The notes: generated from the sequence alone by a model not told the origin. A stretch of DNA of 32,371 bases from Sphingomonadales bacterium 32-65-25 (GCA_002280855.1 NCEU01000006.1:102090-134460), one strand, 5' to 3'. Counted from the first letter of the stretch, positions 1-8,705 are shown. A program made the numbers and translations.

Positions 1-9
1 CCGCTGCGA

Positions 10-432
10 TCAGTTCGCGTAAGCCTCGTTCCCGACAAAGCCCATCTTTTCGATGCCAGCCTGTTGGGCCGCAGCCATCACCTGGTCGACGATGACATAC
101 TTGGCTTCCGCTTCCGGACGCATGCGCAGCTCCGGCTGCTCCGGCAACGCCGATGCCTGCTTCAGGTAACCCTTCAGCGTGGGCATATCGACTTCGGTCT
201 TGTTCCAGTAGATGTTGCCGAGAAAATCGATATCGATCTGATTGAACACCGGATCAACATTGCTCGGGTTCGGATTCGGCGGCGGCAGGTCCAGCTTCAC
301 AGCGTGGGTCTGCACCGGGATGGTGATGATGAACATGATGAGCAGAACGAGCATGACGTCGATCAACGGCGTCGTGTTCATTTCCACCATCGGGTTGTCG
401 TCACCACCCTCTTTACCAACTGACATGGCCAT
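10..432 (-). CDS. exbD: ExbD/TolR-family biopolymer transport protein (second copy)
   Basis: This is the inner-membrane, proton-coupled partner of ExbB in a TonB-type energy-transduction complex. The 140-residue protein has a short cytoplasmic N-terminus and one membrane helix beginning with the hallmark TTPLIDVMLVLLIMF, whose Asp is the expected proton-carrying residue. A periplasmic domain follows, ending near GIEKMGFVGNEAYAN. The ATG at 432 was chosen because GGGAG lies about eight bases upstream. An in-frame ATG at 468 would add 12 residues without family support. It is the last gene of the minus-strand run tonB-exbB-exbD-exbD. Its stop is 9 bases from the window edge, so later operon genes may be missing from view. 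ExbD and TolR are hard to tell apart by sequence; the tonB neighbour favours ExbD. Confidence 0.93.
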   Translation of the reverse strand: MAMSVGKEGGDDNPMVEMNTTPLIDVMLVLLIMFIITIPVQTHAVKLDLPPPNPNPSNVDPVFNQIDIDFLGNIYWNKTEVDMPTLKGYLKQASALPEQPELRMRPEAEAKYVIVDQVMAAAQQAGIEKMGFVGNEAYAN

Positions 433-506
433 CGGCCAAACTCCCGTTATCGGATGGGGCCGGATCATTCACCTGAAAGGTGGACCCGGCCGCCATCATT
501 GCCTGA

Positions 507-980
507 TCAATCGCGCGTGACGAAGCCCGGGACGGGCTCGGAAATGAACCCAACCTTCAGGAACCCGGCCCGCTGCATGGTGAAGACAACCCCACCAATG
601 CAACGATAGGCCACGTCCTTGTCACCGCGGACATGCACTTCCGGCAGTTCGATCTTGCCGCCCAGGGCTTCCTGGCGCTTGATCTCGTCCTTCAGTGCCT
701 TCACGCCGCGGTCGAGCAGTTCCTGCTTCGTGTCGACCCGGGTCTGACCCCAGTAAGTGTCGCAGTTCGCATCCACCGAGATCAGCACGTTTTCCGGCTT
801 GGTGGTGGTGGGAACGTTGGTCACCGTCGGCAGCGTGAGCGGCACGGTCTGGATGACAACCGGCACCGTGATCAGGAAGATGATGAGCAGCACCAACATG
901 ACGTCGACGAGCGGCGTCGTGTTGATCTCGTTCATCGGCGCGTTTTCGTCCGACGTGTCCTTGCCGATACTCATTCCCAT
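507..980 (-). CDS. exbD: ExbD/TolR-family biopolymer transport protein (first copy)
   Basis: This is a 157-residue ExbD paralogue directly upstream of the other copy. The membrane helix carries TTPLVDVMLVLLIIF with the conserved Asp. The periplasmic domain differs clearly from the second copy: it is longer, has a Lys/Glu-rich stretch around residues 95-115, and has two cysteines (in ANCDTYW and AYRCIGG) that could form a disulfide. This inference comes from the sequence alone. The ATG at 980 is preceded by AGGGAG at good spacing; an ATG two codons later is a weaker alternative. It lies 74 bases upstream of the second exbD and 32 bases downstream of exbB, consistent with one operon. Two divergent ExbDs next to one ExbB suggest a mixed complex or a specialised second stator subunit. 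Confidence 0.93.
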   Translation of the reverse strand: MGMSIGKDTSDENAPMNEINTTPLVDVMLVLLIIFLITVPVVIQTVPLTLPTVTNVPTTTKPENVLISVDANCDTYWGQTRVDTKQELLDRGVKALKDEIKRQEALGGKIELPEVHVRGDKDVAYRCIGGVVFTMQRAGFLKVGFISEPVPGFVTRD

Positions 981-1012
981 CGGTCTATCTCCCTATGCGG
1001 CGATCAGACCGA

Positions 1013-1738
1013 TTACTTCTTGACGGCAGGGGCAGCGGCAGCCGGAGCAGCAGCAACCGGACGCTGGATGCGGGCGCCAGACACCAGAGCACCATGCACG
1101 TCAGACGTGAAGTTGTTCAGGCGGGTGGCGATGTCCTTGTTGCGGCTGATCAGCCAGTTGTAGCCGAGCACGGCGGGCACGGCCACGGCCAGACCCAGCG
1201 CGGTCATGATCAGTGCTTCACCGACCGGACCGGCGACCTTGTCGATCGAAGCCTGGCCAGCGAGGCCGATGTTGATCAGAGCGCGATAGATGCCGACGAC
1301 GGTGCCGAACAGACCGACGAACGGCGAGGTCGAACCGACCGAAGCGAGGAACGAGAAGCCAGTGGTCAACTTGCCGTTGATCAGGCCAACCGAACGGTTC
1401 AGAGCCATCGTCACCCACTCGTGCTGATCGATCTTGTCGGTCAGGCGGCCTTCGTGGTGATCCGAAGCGCGCAGGCCATCATCGACGATCTGACGGAACG
1501 GCGAGTTCTTTTCGAGCTTCGCGGCACCGGTCTTCAGGTCGCTGGCGGTCCAGAACTTCTTTTCCAGTTCAGCGGCTTCCGCCAGAACCTTCTTCTGGTC
1601 CAGATACTTGGTGATGATGATGAACCAGCTGTACAGCGACATGAACACCAGGAGGCCGAACACGGCCCAGGCGATGATGCCCCCCTGCTCCAGAGCGGCC
1701 ATCAGGCCATAGGGGTTTTCTGCGGCTTCGGTCTGCAT
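1013..1738 (-). CDS. exbB: MotA/TolQ/ExbB proton channel protein
   Basis: This is the ExbB-type channel subunit that, with ExbD, uses the proton gradient to energise TonB. The 241-residue protein has an N-terminal membrane helix around residues 18-40. The C-terminal half carries the conserved double-helix region, including FLASVGSTSPFVGLFGTVVGIYRAL and later GEALIMTALGLAVAVPAVLGYNW. Both are signatures of the family. The last 20 residues are Ala/Pro-rich with a KK end, which looks like a soluble tail. The ATG at 1738 was chosen because GAGGGA lies about eight bases upstream. The upstream in-frame start at 1780 adds 14 polar residues with no support. It sits between tonB and the two exbD genes. 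TolQ is the alternative name, but no tolA or tolB is visible here. Confidence 0.95.
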   Translation of the reverse strand: MQTEAAENPYGLMAALEQGGIIAWAVFGLLVFMSLYSWFIIITKYLDQKKVLAEAAELEKKFWTASDLKTGAAKLEKNSPFRQIVDDGLRASDHHEGRLTDKIDQHEWVTMALNRSVGLINGKLTTGFSFLASVGSTSPFVGLFGTVVGIYRALINIGLAGQASIDKVAGPVGEALIMTALGLAVAVPAVLGYNWLISRNKDIATRLNNFTSDVHGALVSGARIQRPVAAAPAAAAPAVKK

Positions 1739-1805
1739 TGTCTTTTTCCCTCGGTTATCGTTGCGGGACCCTGGCACCACGGCCAGACCCAGATTGATGA
1801 GTTGA

Positions 1806-2456
1806 TCAGTTGGTCAGGCGCCAGCGCACCGGCTGGGTCTTGCGTTCCGGCACCGGCTGCCCGTCACGGGTCGCCGGATTGAAGCGGAAACGACGCTGGA
1901 TGATGGAGCAAGTCGCATCATCAAGACGCTTGAAGCCGCTCGATTGCACGACCTCGCACTGGGTGACGCGGCCATCGGTGCCCACCACATAGGACACGCG
2001 GGCCACGCCCTCTTCTTCGGCAGCACGCGAGGCGCTGGGATAATCATCATCCGAGAAGACGTTGCCACGGCCGCGCGGCGTTGCCGGCGACGGTGCCACG
2101 GCCGGCGGGGCCGGCGGAGCTGGAGGGGCTGGCGGAGCCACGACGGGCGGATCCGGCCGAGCCACGTTCGATTGCGTGGTGATCGTGTTCGTCGGCGCGT
2201 CCGACTGCACGGACACCTCCGGCGGCGGCACGTACGGCGGGATCTCGATCTCCTTCGGCGGCGGCGGCGGCGGTTCGTCCGGTGGCGGTGCCTCTTCCTT
2301 CACGTTAACCGCTTCGAGTGGCTCAACGATCTTCTTCACCACCGAAATGGCGAAACCGGACACGATGGCATAGCCGAGCAGAACGTGCAGAATGGCGACC
2401 GAGACCAGCGCGATCTGCCGATTCTTGCTCATCGCAGGTGCGTCCATGTAAGACAT
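1806..2456 (-). CDS. tonB: Energy transducer TonB
   Basis: TonB spans the periplasm and passes inner-membrane proton energy to outer-membrane receptors. In this 216-residue protein a membrane helix lies at about residues 14-36. It is followed by an acidic, proline-rich stretch (DEPPPPPPKEIEIPPYVPPPE) and a second Pro/Ala-rich section around residues 100-125, which together form the periplasm-spanning spacer. The C-terminal 80 residues match the TonB_C fold, with GVARVSYVVGTDGRV and a terminal PVRWRLTN. Two cysteines (in QCEVV and ATCSI) could pair. The ATG at 2456 has AGGGAG about 13 bases upstream, and an ATG at residue 4 is also possible. It is the first gene of the minus-strand operon; the 267-base gap to the divergent gene at 2724 must hold the promoter, but I cannot place it confidently. 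Confidence 0.95.
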   Translation of the reverse strand: MSYMDAPAMSKNRQIALVSVAILHVLLGYAIVSGFAISVVKKIVEPLEAVNVKEEAPPPDEPPPPPPKEIEIPPYVPPPEVSVQSDAPTNTITTQSNVARPDPPVVAPPAPPAPPAPPAVAPSPATPRGRGNVFSDDDYPSASRAAEEEGVARVSYVVGTDGRVTQCEVVQSSGFKRLDDATCSIIQRRFRFNPATRDGQPVPERKTQPVRWRLTN

Positions 2457-2723
2457 GGCTGGTTTGGCACTCCCTGAAAACTGTGGAACGCCGCGAGCAG
2501 AGGACCCCCCTCAAACCCTGCGTCGAACCCTCGGAGTGCTCCTCTAGCCGCAAGCCACTCGGGCCCGCAACCAGCTTTTTGCCACAATCCCGCCGAATTC
2601 GGTTTTGATACGTTGTTTCCCCACCCCAGAATCCGGGTTTGTTCCCTGCCATTTTGCCGGGGATGGCCGTGTGACCCCACAGCGGGTTGCCGGCACGGGC
2701 CGCTCGCCCGTACCATGGTGGCC

Positions 2724-3539
2724 ATGAAGCGATCGATTCTGACCATCTGCCTGATTCTGGTAATTATTGCGCCGGCTGCCGCACAGGCACCGGCCCCAAC
2801 AACGATCGCGAATGACCGCCTTGCGGGCTTTGCCGATACCGCCGAACTGGCCCTGGCGGCCCCGGTGATCGTGCGCGCCACCATCACCCGCGCCACCCGA
2901 CTTTCTGGCAAGGCTGCACCTGATGTCGCGGCCGGCCGGGCACGGCTTTTGGTGACGGCCAGCGTGTCCAATGTGCTGGTTGCTCCCGGCGCTTTGGGCG
3001 GCACCTTGCAATATCTGTGGGATGCCCCACTGGATTCGCGCGGGCGGGCGCCTCAGGCCAAGGGACTGGATATATTGGCCTTTCTTGATTCGACAAAGGA
3101 AACCGGCAGCACCAGGCTGATCTCGCGCCGCGCCCAGCAGCCATGGGATTTGGCGCTGGCTGACACGGTGCGCGCCGTCGTGGCCGAGCAGCGATCCGGC
3201 AAGGTGCCGATTATCCGCAGCGTTTCCAATGGCTTTCGCGCCGATGGCACGGTGCCGGGTGAAAGCGAGAGCCAGTTCTTCCTTGCCACGACCGATGGCA
3301 AGCCCGCGACTCTGGTGGTGCAGAATCGGCCCGGCGAGGTGCAGCGGGTGCTGGTGGCGCGCGGCGACATCATCGACGAATCAGCTGAGCGGGTGCGGCC
3401 GGGCACCCTACTCTGGTACCGCCTGGCCTGCTTCCTCCCCGCCCGCCTGCCCGCCACAGCCGGCGGCGCTGATCCGGCGCTGGCCAAGGACTGGCGCGAT
3501 GCGCTGGCCAGCCTGGGCCCTTGCGGCAAGACCAACTAG
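2724..3539 (+). CDS. Secreted protein of unknown function
   Basis: I do not recognise this 271-residue protein. It begins with a clear Sec signal peptide (MKRSILTICLILVIIAPAAAQA) with cleavage expected after AQA, so the mature protein is probably periplasmic. No enzyme motif or further membrane helix is apparent. The middle has alternating hydrophobic strands (ARLLVTASVSNVLVAP, PATLVVQNRPGEVQRVLVARGDIID) that suggest a beta-rich fold. The only two mature cysteines are near the C-terminus (RLACFLP and LGPCGK) and may pair. The ATG at 2724 was chosen because it starts the signal peptide; the frame stays open to 2613 but the extension is not signal-like. It is divergent from tonB and its stop overlaps the end of folB by four bases. 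Confidence 0.75.
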   Translation: MKRSILTICLILVIIAPAAAQAPAPTTIANDRLAGFADTAELALAAPVIVRATITRATRLSGKAAPDVAAGRARLLVTASVSNVLVAPGALGGTLQYLWDAPLDSRGRAPQAKGLDILAFLDSTKETGSTRLISRRAQQPWDLALADTVRAVVAEQRSGKVPIIRSVSNGFRADGTVPGESESQFFLATTDGKPATLVVQNRPGEVQRVLVARGDIIDESAERVRPGTLLWYRLACFLPARLPATAGGADPALAKDWRDALASLGPCGKTN

Positions 3540-3961
3540 TAGCTGGACAGCTCCACGCCGACAGCTTCGCAGTCGGGATAGACGTCCGGCTTGCGCGTCG
3601 AAACGCGCAGACCGATCACGCCGGCGCGCGCGGCCACCATATCATAAATTGCGTGCGCCACGGTTTCCTGCAGGTTGAAGCGGCGGCCCTCCACCAGGCC
3701 GAGCACGGCATTGCGCAGGAAATCATAATCCCAGGCTTCGGCGACCGTGTCGCAGCGCGGAAAATGATCGGCATCCACCCACACTTCGATGTTCAGGCGC
3801 AGCGTTTGCGGGCTGCCGACTTCAAAGGCGTGGAAGCCGATATCCACCGGCAGATCGAAATCCTGCAGGAACAATTTGCGGGTGCGGATCGCCAGATGGC
3901 GCGGCACCATGCCGGGCGCCATCGGTTCGATGAAGGTGGGCGGCGGCACGTTATCGGGCAT
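3536..3961 (-). CDS. folB: Dihydroneopterin aldolase
   Basis: FolB splits 7,8-dihydroneopterin into 6-hydroxymethyl-7,8-dihydropterin and glycolaldehyde in folate synthesis. The 141-residue length fits, with a roughly 20-residue N-terminal extension. Family features include the start of the fold at IRTRKLFLQDFDLPVDIGFHAFEV, the FNLQETVAHAIYDMV helix with the expected Glu, and the late strand GVIGLRVSTRKPDVYP carrying the Lys near the active site. Its ATG overlaps the stop of the upstream reductase gene by one base (TAATG), so translation is probably coupled. The product is the substrate of FolK, which is encoded separately at 20.1-20.6 kb. The 3' end overlaps the convergent secreted-protein gene by four bases. 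Confidence 0.9.
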   Translation of the reverse strand: MPDNVPPPTFIEPMAPGMVPRHLAIRTRKLFLQDFDLPVDIGFHAFEVGSPQTLRLNIEVWVDADHFPRCDTVAEAWDYDFLRNAVLGLVEGRRFNLQETVAHAIYDMVAARAGVIGLRVSTRKPDVYPDCEAVGVELSSY

Positions 3962-4722
3962 TATGTTTCTACCATGTGGGCAACGTCGCGGGGCAGGCCA
4001 AGCAGGCGCTGCCCACCATCCAGGACGATGGTTTGCGCGTTGAAGGTGGGGGTGGCGATGATGAAGCGCAGCGCGGTGAGGATATCATCCACCGTCACGC
4101 CGCGGCCCAGCGGGTTGAGCCCGTGCACGGCTTCGAAATTCTCGCGCGTCTGTGGCCCCGATACCAGCGTCACCGCTGGCGCGATGCCCACACAGCGCAA
4201 GCGCGGCGCATAGGAGCGCGCGGTCAGCTCGGTCAGCCCCTCGAATCCGATCTTGGACAATGTGTAGGTGAAGTAATCCGGGTTGAGGCTGGCCAGCTTG
4301 GCATCAAGCAGGTTGACCACCAGTGCCGGATCATCGAGCGTATCGGGCAACGCGGCGGCAAAGGCGCGGCTGAGCAACGCCGGCGCGCGCAGGTTCACCG
4401 CCATGTGGATGTCGAATTCGGCGGGGCTGAAATCCTCGATCCGGTCATAAACGAAACGGCTGGCGCTGTTGACCAGCAGGCGGGCCGGCGGCAGGCCGGC
4501 GCAGGCAGCCATGATGATGTCCGCCGCAGCCGGATTGGCGAGATCGGCCGCGACCACGCTGGCATTTCCCAGCTCCGTCGCCAGCGCCTCGGCTTCGGCG
4601 CGGCTCTGGTTACAGTGGATCAGCACGTGCCAGCCATCGGCGGCGAGTGCGCGCGTGATGGCGCCGCCAATGCGCTTCGCACCACCGGTGATGATGGCTG
4701 TTCGTGTAGGCAGGCCCGTCAT
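3961..4722 (-). CDS. SDR oxidoreductase, pteridine-reductase/FolM-like
   Basis: This is a 253-residue short-chain dehydrogenase/reductase. The Rossmann motif TGGAKRIGGAI is at residues 12-22 and LVNSASRF replaces the usual NNAG. The active-site helix is YTLSK. Where classical SDRs have a catalytic Ser, this protein has Asp in VVNLLDAKLASLNP, as in pteridine reductase PTR1 and E. coli FolM. With overlapping folB directly downstream, a role in reducing a dihydropterin or dihydrofolate is the best inference. Arg in AKRIGG after the first glycines suggests NADPH. The ATG at 4722 has AGGCGG about nine bases upstream. The substrate is not proven by sequence. Confidence 0.85.
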   Translation of the reverse strand: MTGLPTRTAIITGGAKRIGGAITRALAADGWHVLIHCNQSRAEAEALATELGNASVVAADLANPAAADIIMAACAGLPPARLLVNSASRFVYDRIEDFSPAEFDIHMAVNLRAPALLSRAFAAALPDTLDDPALVVNLLDAKLASLNPDYFTYTLSKIGFEGLTELTARSYAPRLRCVGIAPAVTLVSGPQTRENFEAVHGLNPLGRGVTVDDILTALRFIIATPTFNAQTIVLDGGQRLLGLPRDVAHMVET

Positions 4723-4768
4723 GATGGGCGCCGCCTAAGCCTTTGCGGGCGGCTGCGCAACGTGCAGT

Positions 4769-6016
4769 TCAGCGCAGGGCCTTTGCCAGCACTTTGCCGT
4801 CGCCGTCGGTTGCCATCGCCGGCAGGCCGAGCAGGCGCAGCAGCAGCGGGTGGACATCGACATTGTCGAACGGCGGCAGTACCACCCCGGCGCGGAAGGC
4901 CGGCCCGGCGGCGACGAAGCTGGCGGCCATATCGGGATGGACTGGATCATAGCCGTGCATACCGCCCAGCGGCCGCTGCGTCTGGCTGGCCGGCGGCGCC
5001 GACAGCCAGATCATCCAGCCGGATTTGGCAATGCAGATGATCGCCGGCACCCTGCGGTGGCGGCCATAATGCAGACGGGCGGGCAGATTGGTCTTTTCGT
5101 GGCAGGCCATGTGCGGGTGCGGCCGCAGCAGGGCGGCCTTCACGGCCACCTCTTGCCCCGGCTGCGGGTTCAGGCTGGCGATGGCGCCGCCGGCCACGAG
5201 TTGCACCGAGGCCGGATCGAGCAGCGCATCGAGCAGGATACGGCGATCATTGCTCACCTGGGCCATGCCATGATCGGCCACCAGCACGATGTTGGCTGCG
5301 ATCCCGCGCTGCTGCAGGCCGGCCAGCAGCCGGCCGATCTGGGCATCAACCCGGGCCAGCGCCGTGTTAACCTGCGGCGAATCCGGACCAAATTCGTGGC
5401 CATCGTGATCAACAGTGTCGAAATAGAGCGTGGCAAAGCCGAGGCTTGGCCGTTCTTGGGGCCGTTCATCCAGCCAGGCCAGCAACTGATCGACTCGCGC
5501 CGCTTCCGGCATGTCGCCATCGAACTTCAGCCAGCGGTACGGGCGCACGCCGCGCACCGCCGCCTCGCTGCCTGGCCAGAACATGGTAGCGGTGGGGATG
5601 CCGGCCTGTTCAGCGGTCACCCAGATCGGTTCGGCATCGTTCCACCAGCGGCCATCCTCCACCGCGCTGCGGATCCCCATCGAAAAGGCGCCAAGCTCGG
5701 CATCCCGCATCGTGTTGTTGACCACGCCGTGGCGATCCGGCCGCAGGCCTGTCACCAGCGTATAGTGATTGGGGAAGGTGAGCGACGGGAAGCTGGGCCG
5801 CATCGCGTTGGTCGTCACGCCGCGCGCGGCCAGCGCCGTAATGTTGGGGCTCACCCCGCGACGCAGATAATCGGCGCGCAGGCCATCGACGGAGATGAGG
5901 ATGACCGGGTGCGCGGGCCGTGTCACGGCGGCGGCGGTTGCCGGCGGCGGGGTGTTCGACGCGCAGGCAGACAGGGCAAGGGCCACGAGGCCGGCGAAGA
6001 GGCGTAGAATCGGCAT
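4769..6016 (-). CDS. Lipoprotein ectonucleotide pyrophosphatase/phosphodiesterase (alkaline phosphatase superfamily)
   Basis: This predicted periplasmic two-zinc phosphodiesterase has 415 residues, normal for the family. The N-terminus MPILRLFAGLVALALSACASN is a lipoprotein signal with the lipobox LSAC. Metal and catalytic motifs appear in order: ILISVDGLRADYL (metal Asp), PSLTFPNHYTLVTG (Thr nucleophile), FDTVDHDGHEFGP (Asp/His ligands), LVADHGM (Asp-His ligands) and GGMHGYDP (His ligand). The natural substrate, whether nucleotide, phospholipid headgroup or other diester, cannot be read from the sequence. The ATG at 6016 was chosen because it starts the lipoprotein signal; an ATG 12 codons upstream (6052) would lengthen the n-region and is possible. 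It is divergent from uvrC, with only 68 bases between the two starts. Confidence 0.9.
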   Translation of the reverse strand: MPILRLFAGLVALALSACASNTPPPATAAAVTRPAHPVILISVDGLRADYLRRGVSPNITALAARGVTTNAMRPSFPSLTFPNHYTLVTGLRPDRHGVVNNTMRDAELGAFSMGIRSAVEDGRWWNDAEPIWVTAEQAGIPTATMFWPGSEAAVRGVRPYRWLKFDGDMPEAARVDQLLAWLDERPQERPSLGFATLYFDTVDHDGHEFGPDSPQVNTALARVDAQIGRLLAGLQQRGIAANIVLVADHGMAQVSNDRRILLDALLDPASVQLVAGGAIASLNPQPGQEVAVKAALLRPHPHMACHEKTNLPARLHYGRHRRVPAIICIAKSGWMIWLSAPPASQTQRPLGGMHGYDPVHPDMAASFVAAGPAFRAGVVLPPFDNVDVHPLLLRLLGLPAMATDGDGKVLAKALR

Positions 6017-6084
6017 GACCTGTTCGATAGCAGCCTTGTGGGCATTTGCCATGACAGGCCCGCCGCGGCTATCGGCTGCACAGC

Positions 6085-8001
6085 ATGACCGATACGCCCG
6101 ACCGATTTTCCGAGGAAGCGCAGACCTACACGGTGCGCGGTACGGAGGCGCCTGATCTTGATCTGGGTGTCGCCACCATAAGGCGCGTGGTGAAGACCCT
6201 GCCACTGAAGCCCGGCGTCTATCGCATGCTCGATGCCAGTGGCGACGTGCTCTATGTGGGCAAGGCGCGCACGCTGAAGCAACGGGTGACCAACTATACC
6301 CAGGTTACCCGCCTGCCCCGCCGCTTGCAGCGCATGGTGGCGCAGACCCGCGCCATGGAGATCGTGACCACCAACAGCGAGGCCGAAGCGCTGTTGCTGG
6401 AAGCCCAACTGATCAAGCGCTATCGCCCAGCGTACAACGTGCTGCTGCGCGACGACAAGAGTTTCCCCTTCATCCTGCTGCGCGAAGATCATGATTTCCC
6501 TCGCATTTCCAAGCATCGCGGCGCGCGGGCGGCCAAGGGCAGCTATTATGGCCCGTTCGCCAGCGCCGGCGCGGTGAATGCCACGCTGAACGCGCTGCAG
6601 AAGGTGTTCCTGCTCAGGAGCTGTACGGACAGTTTCTTCGCCAACCGCTCGCGGCCCTGCCTGCTCTACCAGATCAAGCGCTGCTCGGCGCCCTGTGTGG
6701 GTCGCATCGATGACGTCGGCTACGCAGAGCTGGTGGAGGACGCCAAGGGCTTCCTCTCTGGCCGCACGCAAGAGGCGCAGAAGAAGCTGGCCGAGGCGAT
6801 GCAATCGGCGGCGGAAGCCATGGACTTCGAGACGGCCGCCGTGCTGCGCGACCGGCTGAAGGCGCTCACCTTCATCCAGGGCAGCCAGGCCATCAACGCC
6901 GAAGGCGCCACCAGCGAAGCCGACGTGATCGCCATGGCCACCGATGGCGGCGCCATGTGCGTGCAGATCTTCTTCATCCGCGGCGGCCAGAACTGGGGCC
7001 ACCGCAGCTTCTTCCCCGGCCACACCGAAGGCGTGGACGAAGCCGAAGTGCTGCAGAGCTTCCTCGCCCAGCTGTACGAGGAGCTGCCGCCGCCGCGCGA
7101 GCTGTTGCTCGATCGGACATTGCCGGAAGCGGAATTGCTGGCGCTGGCGCTCAGCGTGAAGGCCGGGCGCAAGGTCAGCCTGCGCCACGCCCAGCGCGGG
7201 CCGGCAAGGAAGCTGGTGGAACAGGCGCAGCGTAATGCCGAGGAAGCCATACAGCGCCGCCGCGCCGAGACCACGACGCAGGGCAAGCTGCTGCGGGAAC
7301 TGGCGGAAATCTTCGAACTCGATGCCCCGCCGGCGCGAATCGAGATTTACGACAACAGCCATATCCAGGGCACGAATGCGCTGGGCGCCATGGTCGTCGC
7401 CGGGCCGGACGGTTTCCAGAAGGGCCAGTATCGCAAGTTCAACATGAAGGATGAAAGCATCACGCCGGGCGACGATTTCGCCATGATGAAGGCGATGCTG
7501 CACCGGCGCTTTGCCCGGCTGGAAGCCGAAGACCCGGATCGGGAAAGCGGCACATGGCCCGATCTGTGCCTGATCGATGGCGGCAAGGGCCAGGTTTCGG
7601 CGGTGATGAGCGCGCTGGCCGAACTGGGCGTGGATGTGCCGATCGTGGGGGTCGCCAAGGGGCCGGACCGCCATGCCGGCCGCGAGACCTTCTATCTGCC
7701 GTCGGGTCGCGAGTTCACGCTGCCACCAAACGCCCCGGTGATGTTCTTCCTGCAGCGCCTGCGCGACGAGGCGCACAGATTTGCCATCGGCGCGCACCGA
7801 GCGAAGCGCGCCAAATCCATCACGCAAAGCCCGCTCGACGAAGTGCCCGGCATCGGCCCGGCCCGCAAGAAGGCGCTGCTGATGCACTTCGGCACCAGCC
7901 GCGCCGTGAAGGGCGCCACGCTCGAGGATCTGGAACGCGCGCCCGGCATTTCCAGCCAGATGGCGCTGGCGATCTGGCAGCACTTCCACCCGAACGGTTA
8001 G
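6085..8001 (+). CDS. uvrC: Excinuclease ABC subunit C
   Basis: UvrC makes both incisions around a lesion marked by UvrA and UvrB in nucleotide excision repair. The 638-residue protein has all expected parts: the GIY-YIG nuclease near residues 42-75 (LKPGVYRMLD, VLYVGKART); the UvrB-binding UVR segment (AMDFETAAVLRDRLKAL) near 250; the RNase-H-like second nuclease (IEIYDNSHIQGTNALGAMVV and later DLCLIDGGKGQ); and a C-terminal pair of helix-hairpin-helix motifs (VPGIGPARKKALL, APGISSQMALAIW). Cysteines in RPCLLYQIKRCSAPC fit the iron-sulfur or structural cysteines known in UvrC. A 17-base gap separates it from the following GST gene, so they may share a transcript. Confidence 0.97.
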   Translation: MTDTPDRFSEEAQTYTVRGTEAPDLDLGVATIRRVVKTLPLKPGVYRMLDASGDVLYVGKARTLKQRVTNYTQVTRLPRRLQRMVAQTRAMEIVTTNSEAEALLLEAQLIKRYRPAYNVLLRDDKSFPFILLREDHDFPRISKHRGARAAKGSYYGPFASAGAVNATLNALQKVFLLRSCTDSFFANRSRPCLLYQIKRCSAPCVGRIDDVGYAELVEDAKGFLSGRTQEAQKKLAEAMQSAAEAMDFETAAVLRDRLKALTFIQGSQAINAEGATSEADVIAMATDGGAMCVQIFFIRGGQNWGHRSFFPGHTEGVDEAEVLQSFLAQLYEELPPPRELLLDRTLPEAELLALALSVKAGRKVSLRHAQRGPARKLVEQAQRNAEEAIQRRRAETTTQGKLLRELAEIFELDAPPARIEIYDNSHIQGTNALGAMVVAGPDGFQKGQYRKFNMKDESITPGDDFAMMKAMLHRRFARLEAEDPDRESGTWPDLCLIDGGKGQVSAVMSALAELGVDVPIVGVAKGPDRHAGRETFYLPSGREFTLPPNAPVMFFLQRLRDEAHRFAIGAHRAKRAKSITQSPLDEVPGIGPARKKALLMHFGTSRAVKGATLEDLERAPGISSQMALAIWQHFHPNG

Positions 8002-8018
8002 CCGCGTAGGCTGCGTCC

Positions 8019-8705
8019 ATGAGCCTGATCCTCTTCACCGCGCCCACGCCCGATGGCTACAAGGTTTCCATCGCGCTGGAGGAGATGGGCCTGGGCTATA
8101 CCGTGCAGCCGCTCGATCTGACCAAGGGCGAGCAGAAGCGGGCGGAATTCCTGAAATTGAACCCCAACGGCAAGGTGCCGTGCCTGATCGACGATGACTT
8201 TGCCGTGATGGAATCAGGCGCCATTCTGCTCTGGCTGGCGGAAAAATCCGGGCAATTGCTGCCCAGCGACCGCCAAGGCCGGTCCGAGGCATTGCAATGG
8301 CTGATGCTGCAGGTCGGCGGGCTGGGGCCGATGATGGGCCAGGCCAATCTGTTCGGCCATTATTGGCCGGAAAAATTGCCGGCGGTGCAGGCACGTTATC
8401 TGGGCGAGGTGAAGCGGCTTTTCACCATTCTCGATACACGGCTGGCTGACCGCGATTTTCTGGCCGGCGCGTACAGCATCGCCGACATCGCGCATTTCTG
8501 TTGGGTGCGCACCGCCGGCTGGACCGGAGTGGACCTGGCGCCCCTACCGCATCTGTCGCGCTGGGTAGACGCCATCGCCGCCCGCCCCGCCGTGCAGCGC
8601 GGGCTGAAGGTGCCGGAAGTCTCGCCGGTGCAGGAAGGCGGCGACAACACCGCCTTCATTGCCCGGACGAAGAAATTGCTCGGGCTGGGGGCCAGGGAAG
8701 CCTAA
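8019..8705 (+). CDS. Glutathione S-transferase, Nu-class/YfcG-like
   Basis: This 228-residue protein has a thioredoxin-like N-terminal domain and a helical C-terminal domain. The N-terminus resembles E. coli YfcG and yeast Ure2: [17 protein letters not shown], then [12 protein letters not shown] and the glutathione-binding [15 protein letters not shown]. YfcG-type enzymes show glutathione-dependent disulfide reductase activity, so a redox-repair role is more likely than conjugation. This is inference from family. It starts 17 bases after uvrC. Its stop overlaps the stop of the convergent transporter gene by three bases, leaving no room for a separate terminator. Confidence 0.88.
   Translation: MSLILFTAPTPDGYKVSIALEEMGLGYTVQPLDLTKGEQKRAEFLKLNPNGKVPCLIDDDFAVMESGAILLWLAEKSGQLLPSDRQGRSEALQWLMLQVGGLGPMMGQANLFGHYWPEKLPAVQARYLGEVKRLFTILDTRLADRDFLAGAYSIADIAHFCWVRTAGWTGVDLAPLPHLSRWVDAIAARPAVQRGLKVPEVSPVQEGGDNTAFIARTKKLLGLGAREA

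Noticed and set aside
2457..2723. TTGCGG-17-CTAGAG as a tonB promoter
   Set aside because: The -10 box is poor and several equally weak pairs exist in the same gap. No Fur-like palindrome was convincing either.
5923..7989. A 688-codon open frame antisense to uvrC
   Set aside because: It is a shadow of uvrC in GC-rich DNA where stops are rare on the opposite strand. The sequence is low-complexity (His/Arg/Gln-rich) with no family likeness, while uvrC is unambiguous.
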